The notes below the pieces were generated by a model. That model searched no databases. It was not told the origin of the DNA and saw nothing but the letters and a program-made list of their open reading frames with translations. Position numbers and translations under genes: made by a program. A stretch of DNA of 64,000 bases from Henckelia pumila (lineage: Eukaryota; Streptophyta; Magnoliopsida; Lamiales; Gesneriaceae): positions 134,810,242-134,874,241 of the forward strand of contig NC_133123.1 in assembly GCF_033568475.1 (NCBI RefSeq). The letters are read 5' to 3'. Below, one piece after another: positions 11,875 to 23,710 of the stretch (position 1 is its first letter; each line of letters starts with the position of its first letter).

Positions 11875-13555
11875 TATTACGCCTTAAACGCATACAAATC
11901 TCGTGTTATGAGATTAATATTTTTAATGCATTAACAAGTCTAATAATATTATGTTTTGATGATTACAAAACTCGGTTAATTGTTACTAACCATATAAAAT
12001 GAGATTTTACAGATTAGATTTTTATTGATGATTAAATTCTTGGAAGCTATTTTGAAGCTATACATGTATTTATAAAGTCTTGTATTTCTCATTGAATAGA
12101 TGGAACATTGTTAAGAGATATGAAGAAAAAGACAAGAAGAAGCCAAAGTATGGAGCAACAACTTTCAAAAATTACTGGGAATTTTCTAGGCATTGAAATC
12201 CAATCTTCACCAAACATAATATTTATGAGGAAGTTTTACATGTACTGTCCAAATTTGAGAGCAATCCAACGGCTAGATATGGAGTTATGATTTTTCCACA
12301 AAAGTTGTGCAGTACCTATTTCTACAGAACTTGAAGCGAAGGATGAAGAATCAATTTATGAAAATTACTGGACGTGCTTGAGATATCCAAATCAAATCTT
12401 CACCGATCAACATCAAGATCAGGATGTGTACAAACTTATATCAAAATTTCATATCAATCCAACGTCTAGATATGGAGTTATGATTTTTCCACAAAAGTTG
12501 CACAGTACCTATTTCTGCAGAACATGAAGCAAAGGATGAAGAATCAAATTCAAAAGGTAACTGGGAATGATTTAGACATCTAAATCAAATCTCCACCAAT
12601 CCAATTCAGATTTAGGATGTTTTACAACCTTTGTCCACATTTCAGATCAATCCAACGGATGGATTGGGAGATATGAATTTTTCAAATTTGTTCCACAGAA
12701 CAAGTTTGAAAACATGATGAAGCGACTTCCGAAAAATATTGGGCATGATTGATTCGTTCAAATAAGATCTCCACCGTTCAGAATAAAGATCCAGATGTTT
12801 TATAGCTTCAGTTTAAATTTCAAATCAATACAACGGTTAGATTGTGAGATATAATTTTTCCACAAAATCCGCTCAGTGCTGGGAAAAAGTAGGCAGCGGC
12901 GCCAAACACTTTTTGTCACTCCTTGACTTCTCAACACATGCTTCATGCACTCAAATCAGATTCAAATCTTTTCCAACTATAAATAGAGGTCATCCAAGGT
13001 CATTTGAAGATATCCCAACTCATTTCTTCTCTCATTTGCAAGCTATCTTCTCTATCAAAGTGTGTGTGTGATATATTCAAATATTTGAGAGTGTTTGTAA
13101 AAATATTTTGTGAGTTGGTTGTGCTATTGTTGTAAACACTTGAGTGTGAAGCCAAGTGTGTTGTGCTATCTTTGTAAACACTTGAGTGTGAAGCCAAGTG
13201 TATTGTGTTGAGGCTATCTTTGGAGCCCTTAAGGCCAAGTGTTCGAGTTTTATCGGCGCGGTGATCGTGTTGAGTTGTACGGCTATCCTTGGAGCCATCA
13301 AGGCCAAGAGTTGAAGTGCTAGTGAATCCTTGGTTAATCGATCTTAACCAAGAAGGGGAGACGTAGACGATTTATCGTCGAACTTCCATAAACATCTCTT
13401 ATCCCTTTTACTGCTTTATTTACATTACGCATTTATTTACTGCACTTATATTTGATTGCTTTTAAGTCTTCCGCTTGCGTACTTGCATAATTGCTTTAAA
13501 TTGCTAAAGTTGCTAATAGAACCTAAATCCCCCCCCCCCCAATTAGGTTCTAACA
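11875..13555 (+). repeat. 5' LTR of the Copia element
   Basis: It starts TATTACGCC, where the 3' LTR has the canonical TGTTACGCC, and ends in TAACA. A TATA box TATAAATAG lies at 12978-12986, so transcription should begin near 13010. The first two thirds hold about four degenerate copies of a unit of roughly 190 bp containing 'atccaacgg.tagat' and 'ttttccacaaa' (near 12266, 12457, 12650 and 12830). Shorter 'gtaaacacttgagtgtgaagccaagtg' duplications lie near 13132-13200. A run of cytosines is present at 13529-13540. Confidence 0.93.
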
Positions 13556-13557
13556 AG

Positions 13558-13570
13558 TGGTATCAGAGCC
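13558..13570 (+). other. Copia primer-binding site (tRNA-iMet type)
   Basis: TGGTATCAGAGCC follows the 5' LTR after two bases. It is the standard primer site complementary to the 3' end of initiator methionine tRNA in plant Copia elements. Confidence 0.92.
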
Positions 13571-13602
13571 ACCTTTTTACAAAATATTTTCAAAAAGACT
13601 CT

Positions 13603-15018
13603 ATGGCAAATCTAGCGAGCGACTATGCTCAAGGGCAATCAAAAAATCGTCATCCTCTTTTCAACGGCATAAACTACGGATATTGAAAAAATCGAATGTC
13701 CCTATATATCCAATCCGTAGACTATGACCTTTGGAAAGTAACTGTGAAAGGTCCCTACATACCTACGAAAGAGGTTGAGGGAGTCAAAATTTTTAAAGGA
13801 ATGGACGACTTTTCAAAGGAGGATATGAAATTGATATCTCAAAATGCTAAAGCTATGAATATTCTTCATTGTTCCTTAGATATGAACTAGTACAACCGGA
13901 TCTCGATGTGCTCATCCTCTAAAAAGATATGAGACAAGTTGGAGATATGCCATGAAGGGACTAATCAAGTCAAAAAGACGAAGATCGATTTACTCCAACT
14001 CAAATACGAAACATTTGAGATGGAAACCAATGAGGATGTTGACACAATGTTCCGAAGGCTTACTCAAATCATCAATGAGCTAGCTCAACTTGGAGAGCAA
14101 TATCCATCGAAGCAAGTTTGGAGGAGAGCTTTACGCGCCCTACCCAAGGAGTGGGATGCCAAGAGGACGGCCATCATTGAGTCCAACAAAGGCGACACCG
14201 CATCGTATGATCTTGATCAACTCCATGGGACCCTAAAAACCCATGAGTTGGAAGTGTCTACAAGGAAAGAGTCAAAGAGGGAGGATGAAAAGACCAAGGC
14301 AAAGGGGATTGCCTTATCTGCCCAAGTCGAAGAAGAAGAAGATTATGATATGGCACTCTTCGCAAGAAAATTCAAAAGATTTATGCGAGGAAACAACTTC
14401 AAAAAGAAGACGGAAAAGGAAGTTACTTGCTACAACTATCAACAACAAGGCCACTATACAAATGAGTGTTCTCTCAAGAAGAAGGTTGACAAGGGAAAGA
14501 AGAAAGCACTTATAGCCACTTGGAGCGATAGCGACGATGACGAGGAGGAAGCTAACATCTGCCTCATGGCTAAAAGTGATGACATCGTCTCCGATGACGA
14601 TGACGAGGTACCTTCCTATGATGAATTACCACATGCATATAAATATATGTTTGATATGGCTAAGTCACTTAGAAAGGAAAATAGAAACCTCAAAAATGAA
14701 TTAGAAAGCAAGGGGCATGAGAACCTAAGATTAAAGGATGACATAGCTCACTTAGAAAAATCATTTGATAAATTCAATGTTAGTAGTAATAAATTGAATA
14801 AACTACTTAGCATGCAGAAATGTAGTTTTGATAAGGGTGGAATAGGGTATGGTAAGAAATCTATAAACTTTACTAGCCTTATTGTTAAAGCAAAAATGAG
14901 ATCATCCCCTACATGTTCTTACTGTTGTAAAATAGGTCATGCTAGATATAACTGTAGATCTTTAAAATATCAATATGTTCAAAAGAGCTATATGAAATGG
15001 AGGCCTAAGAGTACTTAA
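13603..15018 (+). pseudogene. Copia gag, broken by three in-frame stops
   Basis: One reading frame runs from the ATG at 13603 to the TAA at 15016-15018. It encodes a capsid-like domain, then a CCHC zinc knuckle of the form CYNYQQQGHYTNEC (near 14429-14470), an acidic stretch, a coiled-coil-like segment, and a second knuckle-like CSYCCKIGHARYNC near 14918. Premature stops lie at 13684-13686, 13888-13890 and 13936-13938; at the first and third a tryptophan codon (TGG) is expected from Copia gag patterns, so G-to-A changes explain them. Gag packages element RNA in the particle. The copy cannot make a full-length product. Confidence 0.85.
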
Positions 15019-15269
15019 CAACTCATCAGTCGGCATTATGAGATCATGATCTAAGGGAGTTCATCATAGACCGGTTTAAACTGCCTTGACTTACGACTGG
15101 TCTTCCTGATGAAAGCTACTCTGTCCAAGGAAATAGGTTTTTAAAGAGGCCATAGCCCTACCTACTACTGGAAGCACTCTTAGAAAGTGGCGATGATGTT
15201 ACTATGAGAGACTGAACTCTTAGAAGTCTATTTTTTATCTCTCTTTTCTAACACTGTGGACCCAAAAGA

Positions 15270-18200
15270 ACTAAAGGATACCAAAATCAATTTTTGCAGG
15301 GAAATAGGAAAACTGTTCTTCCTAGCATATGGTATCTAGACAGTGGATGTTCTAGACATATGACTGGGAACAAAGATCTACTCCAATCCATCAAACCAAA
15401 GGAGAAGGGAACTGTCACCTTTAGAGACAACAGCAAAGGAGTAATTGAAGGAATCGGCTCAATAGGTATATCTAAATCTTGCTTGATTGATGATGTACTC
15501 CTGGTGAAAGGGCTTAAATATAATCTACTAAGCATAATTCAATTGTGCGATAGAGGTTATGAAGTCAAATTCACTCCCCAACACTGCACTATATCACTCA
15601 CGACTGACAAATCCATAAATTTCAAAGGATATAGAAGTGAAAATGTATACAAGGTTTCTTTAAATAACTTATCTTTATCAAATATCAAAAGCCTTGTATC
15701 CTTGAATGTTGATGACAACATTCTTTGGCATAGACGACTAGGTCATGTTGGTCCTAGTACCATAGAAAATTTTTTTAAACTTGATTTAGTTGTTGGTATG
15801 CCAAAACTCAATTTAAAATTAGATTCGGTTTGTGATGCGTGTCAACTTGACAAACACACAAGGGAATCTTTTAAAAGCAAAAATTTTGTATCAACTTCTA
15901 TGCCCCTTGAACTTATTCACCTAGATCTATGTGGTCCCTCGAGGAACGCTAGCCTAAGAGGAAGCTTTATGCATTTGTCATTGTGGATGATTTCTCACGT
16001 TTCACATGGACATTGTTTTTAGCCCACAAAAATGATGCCTTTGATTATTTTAAAACTTTTGTCAAACGTGTTGAGAATGAGAAAAATCTTTCAATAAAAC
16101 AGATCCGTAGTGACCATGGAACTGAATTTCAAAATGAGAGTTTTACAAATTTTTGTGAAGAGAAAGGCATCGGTCACAATTTTTCTTGTCCTGGGACTCC
16201 TCAACAAAACGGGGTCATTGAGAGGAAAAATAGGACACTTGTGGAGATTGCAAGGACCATGATATGTGAGCATTCTCTACCAAAATATTTTTGGGCTGAA
16301 GCAATAAACACTGCCTGTTACATTATCAATCCTGTATCAATAAGGCCAATTCTCAAGAAAACTCCATATGAATTATGGAGAGGGAGAAAGCCTAACATTT
16401 CATACTTTTGAGTTTTCGGTTCCAAATGCTACATACATAATAACGATAAGGACGATCTTGGCAAATTTGATGTCAAATCCGACAAAGGTATTTTTCTCGG
16501 ATATTCTACCACAAGTAAGGCTTTTAGAGTATTTAATAAACGTACTTTACTTGTTGAAGAATCTATCCATGTTATATTTGATGAATCTATGTCTATAGTT
16601 TCTCGTAATACTAACGATGATGTAAAACTTCTTGAAGAAGAGATGGATTCATCAAGCTTAAATGATATAGATGTTTCTGTTGAGGAAACACCACTTCCGA
16701 AGGATTGGACGCTTCACAAAGATCATCCTATGGATCTTATCATTGGAAGTTCTTCGAAGGGAGTAACTACTCGATCTTCTCTTAATAATATCTGCAATCA
16801 TCTTGCTTTTGTTTCGCATGTTGAACCTAAGTGTATTGATGATGCTTTATTAGATGATTCATGGATAATTGCTATGCAAGATGAATTAAATGAATTCAAG
16901 CGTAATGATGTTTGGAATCTTGTTCCTAGGCCGCATGATAGATCTATTATTGGTACTAAATGGGTCTTTAGGAATAAACTTGACGAGCATGGTACTATCA
17001 CTAGAAATAAAGCTAGGCTTGTAGCTAAAGGATATAGTCAAGAAGAAGACATTGATTATGATGAGACATATGCTCCTGTTGCCCGACTTGAATCTATTCG
17101 CATGTTGCTTGCTTTTGCCTGCTCTAGAAATTTCAAGTTATTTCAAATAGATGTTAAGAGTGCATTCTTGAATGGTGAACTAAAATAGGAAGTTTATATT
17201 GAACAACCTGATGGTTTTGTTGATGCATTATTGCCTGATCATGTGTATAGATTAAACAAAGCTTTGTATGGTTTGAAACAAGCTCCTAGAGCTTGGTATG
17301 AAAAACTATCAACTTTCCTTCTTTCAAATGGTTTTTCGAGAGGAAAGATTGACATTACTTTGTTTACCAAAAAATGTCAAAGATGATTTATTGATTGTGC
17401 AAATTTATGTTGATGACATAATTTTTGGTTCTACTAACGAAACTCTTTGTCAATAATTCTCTAAGTTGATGCAGGATCACTTCGAGATGAGCATGATGGG
17501 GGAACTTAATTATTTCCTCGGATTGCAAATCAAACAGTGCAAGGATGAGTTCTTTGTGAACCAAAGCAAATACATCAAGAAGATTCTAAAGAAGTTTAGG
17601 ATGGAGAACACAAAATCATCATCCACACCGATGAGCACAGCAATCAGACTCGACAAGGATGAAAATGGTAAATCTGTAGATCAATTTTCCTTTTGTAGTA
17701 TGATTGGCTCCTTACTTTATGCTACTGCTAGTAGACCTGACATTATGTTTAGTGTTTGCTTGTGTGCACGATTTCAATCATGTCCAAAGGAATCACATTT
17801 ATTCGCCTTAAAACGCATTTTCAAATATCTTTCAAAGACTCCAAATCTCGGCTTGTGGTATTCAAAAAATTCTTTCTTTGATTTAAAAGCGTACTGTGAT
17901 GCCGACTTTGGTGGATATAAGGTGGACAGGAAAAGCACTAGTGGAACCTGTTTCTTTTTAGGAAATTGTTTGGTTTTTTGGTTTTCCAAAAAGCAAAATT
18001 GTGTTGTGTTGTCAACCACCGAAGCCGAATACATGGCTGCCGATAGTTGTTGTGCACAAATTCTTTGGATGAAGCATCAATTGCTCGACTATGGCGTCTC
18101 TTTTTCAAAAATTCTTATTTTCTGTGACAACACTAGCGCCATATGTCTTACAAAGAATCCGATTCAACATTCGCGCACTAAACATATTGACATTCGTCAT

Positions 18201-18347
18201 CATTTTATTTGTGACCACATCGAACGAAATGAAGTTGAACTTCAATATGTTAACACGACAAATCAAATTGCCGATATTTTTACAAAACCACTAGATGAAA
18301 ATACTTTTATTCGTTTGCGTGGTGAACTTGGCATGATTGAGTTGTAA
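15270..18347 (+). pseudogene. Copia pol (protease, integrase, RT, RNase H), frameshifted
   Basis: Domains in order: an aspartic protease core DSGCSRHMTG (near 15340); the integrase zinc region HRRLGHVG...CDACQ (near 15730-15840) and catalytic core (DLCGPS, DHGTEF, then PQQNGVIERKNRTL); RT from KWVFRNKLDEHG (near 16960) to YVDDIIFG (near 17410); and RNase H with DADFGG and STTEAEYMA (near 17900-18040). It ends at TAA 18345-18347. Breaks seen are a frameshift just before 15956, stops at 16409-16411, 17186-17188 and 17453-17455, and a one-base shift in an A run near 17372. The 15019-15269 stretch between gag and pol is degenerate. The gene is dead as a whole, though each domain is recognisable. 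Confidence 0.88.
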
Positions 18348-18569
18348 TCACTTGTTGACATATTTTAAAGATAATGTCATATTAAGAGGGAGCTTAATAT
18401 AAAATTCGAACAACGTAATTTTGGATAATACAAATTAATTGTATTTATTCAATATTATACGCTCATATTTTTTTATTTATGTGAAATTTATGTGTTGCAT
18501 TTTAGAAATCATATTTCAATTCTCATGTTTTTGCATTTACTTTTTCAGTCTTTTTGATTATCACAAAAA

Positions 18570-18801
18570 AGGGGAGAATTAGTTTGGTTAAATACTTTAA
18601 CTAAGGGGGAGAGTTAGTTTGGTTAAATGCATGGAGAATAAAACTGGTTATTTGATAAACAAACTCTTCTTAACTAATTATTTAAATTAGGGGGAGTTTT
18701 ATTCATGTAATTATATTGTGCAAATTTAAATTGTCTATTTAATATTGTACATTTATTTTTCCTATTTAACCAAGTTTTGTGATCATAAAAAATGGGAAGA
18801 T
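18570..18801 (+). other. Copia polypurine tract region
   Basis: Several purine runs precede the 3' LTR: 'aaaaggggaga' near 18568, 'aagggggaga' near 18603, 'agggggag' near 18690, and 'aaaaaatgggaaga' directly before the LTR (about 18787-18800). The last is best placed to prime plus-strand synthesis. The first two sit in a partial direct repeat sharing 'ttagtttggttaaat'. Confidence 0.6.
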
Positions 18802-20472
18802 TGTTACGCCTTAAACGCATACAAATCTCGTGTTATGAGATTAATGTTTTTAATGCATTAACAAGTCTCATAATATTATGTTTTGATGATTACAAAACTC
18901 GGTTAATTGTTACTAACCATATAAAGTGAGATTTTACAGATTAGATTTATTGATGATTAAATTCTTGGAAGCTATTTTGAAGCTATACATGTATTTATAA
19001 AGTCATGTATTGCTCATTGAATGGATGGAACATTGTTAAGAGATATGAAGAAAAAGACAAGAAGAAGCCAAAGTATGGAGCAGCAACTTCCGAAAATTAC
19101 TGGGAATTTTATAGGAATCTAAATCCAATCTTCACCAGTCATAATATTTATGAGGAAGTTTTACATGTACTGTCTAAATTTGAGAGCAATCCAACGGCTA
19201 GATATGGAGTTATGATTTTTCCACAAAATTTGTGCAGTACCTATTTCTGCAGAACTTGAAGCGAAGGATGAAGAATCAACTTATGAAAATTACTGGACGT
19301 GCTTGAGACATCCAAATCAAATCTTCACCAATCAACATCATGATCAGGATGTTTACAAACTTATATCAAAATTTCATATCAATCCAACGGCTAGATATGG
19401 AGTTATGATTTTTCCACAAAGGTTGCACAGTACCTATTTCTGCAGAACATGAAGCAAATGATGAAGAATCAAATTCAAAAAGTAACTGGGAATTATTGAA
19501 ACATCCAAATCAAATCTCCACCAATCCAATTCAGATTTAGGAAGTTTTACAACCTCTGTACAAATTTCAGATCAATCCAACGGATGGATTGGGAGATATG
19601 AATTTTTCAAATTTGTTGCACAGAACAAGTTTGAAAACATGATGAAGCGACTTACGAAAAATACTGGGCATGATTGATTTGTTAAAATCAGATCTTCACC
19701 GTTCATAATAAATATCTAGATGGTTTAAAGCTTTGATTTAAATTTCAGATCAGTCCAACGGTTAGATTGTGAGATATGATTTTTCCACAAAATCTGCTCA
19801 GTGCTGGGAAAAAGTAGGCAGCGGCGCCGAACACTTTTTGTCACTCCTTGACTTCTCAACACATGCTCCATGCACTCAAATCAGATTCAAATCTTTGTCA
19901 ACTATAAATAGAGGTCATCCAAGGTCATTTGAAGATATCCCAACTCATTTCTTCTCTCATTTGCAAGCTATCTTCTCTATCAAAGTGTGTGTGTGATATA
20001 TTTAATTATTTGAGAGTGTTTGTAAAAATAGTTTGTGAGTTGGTTGTGCTATTATTGTAAACACTTGAGTGTGAAGCCAAGTGTGTTGTGCTATCTTTGT
20101 AAACACTTGAGTGTGAAGCCAAGTGTATTGTGTTGAGGCTATCCTTGGAGCCCTTAAGGCCAAGTGTTCGAGTTCTATCGGCGCGGTGATCGTTTTGAGT
20201 TGTACGGCTATCCTTGGAGCCATCAAGGCCAAGAGTTGAAGTGCTAGTGGATCCTTGGTTAATCGATCTTAACCAAGAAGGGGAGATGTAGACGATTTAT
20301 CGTCGAACTTCCATAAACATCTCTTATCTCTTTTACTGCTTTATTTACATTACGCATTTATTTACTGCACTTATATTTGATTGCTTTAAGTCTTCCGCTT
20401 GCGTACTTGCATAATTGCTTTAAATTGCTAAAGTTGCCAATAGAACCTAAATCCCCCCATTAGGTTCTAACA
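18802..20472 (+). repeat. 3' LTR of the Copia element
   Basis: It starts TGTTACGCC and ends TAACA, is 1671 bp long and matches the 5' LTR throughout, with scattered substitutions and a shorter C run (near 20452). TATAAATAG lies at 19903-19911. Confidence 0.93.
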
Positions 20473-22206
20473 CATATAAAAAAAACAACAAGTATATGAT
20501 ATTAATATCTTCAATTGTTTTCAGCAAAACTATAAGATTGATATTATTTAAATATTATTGAAGTTTGTAAATATATTTATATTGATCAATCTACCACGGG
20601 TTAGATAATAACATCAAAAAAAAAGTCTAGAAAAATTATAGATAACACATCTCATATTAAATTAAAGATTTTGAAAAAATTACATTGATGTAAATTTTCA
20701 ATCAGATGAATAAATAAAGAAAAATATGTAAAACGGTTGTGATAAAATATAAAACGTTAACATTTGTAATTAAAGATATTCAAAATTCAATCAAAAATTT
20801 TAGCAACGAGAGCATCGTAAGCACAAAGAGATCAGTAGATTTCTAAAAACGAGAAATCAAAAAGAAAAGAGGATGTCCAACAAATACATTGATCGTTAAC
20901 GATACTGACATACAAGTAATAAAATACGATAACATACCAGAATGCAGATGATAATGATAAAATTATTGTTATTCTTTGCAAGTAAATATTTTTAGCATAA
21001 AAAAGAGATTGTCTGATTAAATAATAACGTTAGAAAAATACAAATGATTGATGAAGATAGTATCACAAAAATTGTTATTAAGATGATGATAATAATGATT
21101 TTTTCATGGAGAATAAAAAACACATGATATGAAAAATCGTTAAAGAGAGAAAAATCTCAAATATAAATATAAAACAAATATTTGAAATAATAATTTAAAT
21201 TAAGATTTAGAATGCATTACCTATACCAAATTTTTTTCTCCATAAATCAATAGTGATCACAAAATAAGTGATCAACATATAACATAGAAAATTACAAAAT
21301 TATATTTAATTTAATTTGATTAAGTGCAAATTGCTCAAAAATCTCCAATGCAAACATGTTTTGCTCTGCACTTCCTAGCCACTTTTTTGTACCATAATTT
21401 TTGTTAATTTGTACCACATCTTGTATGATTTTGTACAACATCTTATATTTTTTTGTACCACATTTTATGACCAGGGATCTCAAAGCAAAACATGTTTGCA
21501 TTTGGGGATTTTTGAGCAAATTGCCCTTTGATTAACATATATCACTTATTAACAAATAAAAAATAAATCATACAAACATGAGATAGAAAATAAGACGAAT
21601 TAATGGTACGAATCATGTCATAATTTCTCAAGATTAATTAAAAAGAAAAAAGAAAAACCCGAGTTGTAATAATTACATAAGTTTCAATATCAATATAGTA
21701 TTAATGTAAAAATACTACAATAAATATAACACTTATATTTATAAGTTTACATGAATTATTGATAATGTCTTATTCTAAACTGTAATGTGGATGTAAAATA
21801 ATCATGATCGTAAATTATACAAACATTGAAACTGCAAGTGTTACATTCTTCGAAAATATTGCAAATATTTTATTATTTGCAAAGTCGAAATTTATATTGA
21901 TCACGTCACTAAGATATGCAATAGATTTTTTTTTTTCAAAAAGTATATATAATATTACTATGAAAATCATTTATTAACTGAGTGTTAATATTTTTTCATC
22001 TTAATTAATTTATTTAACAACGTTTATCTACAACAAACGAAGTTTCCACGTGAATCGCACGTAACTTTTACCCGTGAAGAAAAATATATATAAACTTTAA
22101 ACATTGTCAATTCTTTTATATATTATATGAGTATATTTTTTTTCGCTAAACAAACAATTAAAAAGACTATTTTTAAATATTTATTTTCTTGTTCTGTTTC
22201 GCGACA

Positions 22207-22390
22207 CCATCGAGCATGTTGCATTGCAATAGAACTATTTTTATTGTTAGTTAAAAAATTTTCTCATTGTAAAAATAAATACATAAATAGTTGTGGAGTG
22301 AGTCAGTGACAAGCATGAAAAAATGTATAAAAAAGTTCTACTGTGTGTGCAATAAAATTAGTTCTATTGCAATGCAACACACTCGGATGG
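22207..22390. repeat. Inverted repeat with 21-bp perfect arms (possible MITE)
   Basis: The arms at 22217-22237 and 22359-22379 are exact reverse complements over 21 bp and contain TTGCATTGCAATAGAACTA. Outside them CCATCGAG (22207) pairs with CTCGGATGG (22382-22390), so the arms extend to about 30 bp with one gap. The loop is about 120 bp and AT-rich. A small foldback transposon is most likely; a hairpin RNA is possible. Confidence 0.65.
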
Positions 22391-23710
22391 ATTTTTTTTT
22401 TAAACGACTATTTTGAAAAATAAAATACAAGGTGCATCCAATGGTCATACACTACTATAATTTATTCTGATAAAACATCTAATAACATTTACCCCAGCGG
22501 ATTAAAACAAAGGTGAAAATATCGGTCGATTTCAATTCTACATATATACATTTTAATCTCCAAAATCTCAATTTGTTGTTGCAATAAGTACAGGATTTTA
22601 CACATGCAATCCAAAGACCTTACAATTTCGAATAAACTATTCAGAGAGCATACATCAAATATAATTAGACAAAATCTATAAAACAATGACGAGTGGGAGT
22701 GTGGGACTCAAATGATAAGATATGCAAATCACAACAATTAACTTTCACATTATTTGAATTCAAGGCAAGTTATAGTAATAGTGTTTGTGTTGACCTTTAC
22801 TGTTTTTACATCATCTACACCAATCCATTCAAAGGCAGATTTACAAAATCACAATATTAATTACATAATCTTACTCCTAAAAGGAAAAAAAATCCGGTAT
22901 GAATAGTAAAAAACTATCCACCAAAAGGAAATCAAGAAATAGAAGGTTGACTAGAGTGCAGATGCAATTTGATTGTTGAATTGTATTGATCAGATGAACA
23001 CTTTTGGTAATCTGCAAAAATGGCAAAAGTTTAGCATTCAACTTTTAAATTTGTCGTGATTTATACTAGTAACTAAACATAAGTAACAAAATATACAAGA
23101 GTTATTTGCATATAGATTTGTGCAAGTCATTCGCGTGTGCCACCGTGTGTATCTATAAGTGAGTGAGCAATTCATATTTGTCTTTACTTGGACTGTATGA
23201 ATGCAATTAGGTAGCTTTTACACCTGTAATCCAGAGCATGGATTTCAGTGATTTTATTGACTCACCGGATTTACTTTGTTGCCTTTAATCTTAAGCAATA
23301 ACTACGCATCGTTGTTATTGTGCCCTGTGTGAAAAATCTGTCAATGATCAGTAAAGATGCTTTCTTTATGTTCTTAACAATTCTGCTTGGATTGCAACAT
23401 TGAACAGCAATGGTACACAAGGATAGCCGAAATTCTAACAAAATTTATGCCCTTTAACTTTGCAAATTTCCTTGGATTCATACATGAGGATTACACCAAA
23501 CATTTGTTGCCCCTAAATAAAACTCCTCCTCCAGCCCCTGGAACCTACAAATGTGTTTCAGTTTCATCAAAAGCTTTTAGGAAATTCAGAGACTCAGTTT
23601 TCTTTTTCAGGGCATTTTCACAATTTTCATAGGACTGGTGTGATTTGTGATTTTAGGTAGTTAGAGATCAAGGATTCTTCTAGGTTTGAGTTTTGATTTT
23701 TGAGGTAAAA
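22391..23710 (+). promoter_or_regulatory. Upstream region of the DUF630/DUF632 gene
   Basis: No separate gene seen. The last part, about 23640-23710, looks like a 5' UTR leading into ATGGGGTGTTGC. An open stretch of 81 codons at 23387-23632 is not similar to anything I know and is probably leader or chance. No TATA box can be named with confidence. Confidence 0.4.

Larger units (their letters stand above)
11875..20472 (+). mobile_element. Complete, decayed Ty1/Copia LTR retrotransposon (SIRE-like)
   Basis: Two LTRs of about 1.67 kb bound an 8598-bp element flanked by the perfect 5-bp target duplication CATAT (11870-11874 and 20473-20477). The order of domains is gag, protease, integrase, RT, RNase H, which defines Copia. 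A tRNA-iMet type primer site follows the 5' LTR. The long LTRs and the RT motif YVDDIIFGSTN suggest the SIRE/Maximus lineage. All coding regions carry stops or frameshifts, so the copy is not autonomous. LTR differences counted by eye are about 2 to 4 percent, implying a moderately recent insertion. It lies inside the AT-rich Helitron-like element, which must be older. Confidence 0.95.
10441..22074 (+). mobile_element. Long AT-rich Helitron-like element, copy 1 (split by Copia)
   Basis: Sequences at 10441-11869 and 20478-22074 match, in order, the two ends and middle of the element at 57318-62643. Shared landmarks are the 5' 'tctat' repeats followed by 'gtaaagttttacaattg', a 'gataaagttaaaattgacaa' stretch, an 'aagaggatgtccaacaa' stretch, and a 3' end with 'tttccacgtg..tcgca.gt.actttta'. 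With the Copia element removed the copy is about 3.0 kb. The 3' hairpin CGTG...CACG precedes a degenerate terminus (CCCG where CTAG stands in copy 2). I see no Rep/helicase gene, so it is non-autonomous. The family assignment to Helitrons rests on the 3' end only. Confidence 0.55.
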
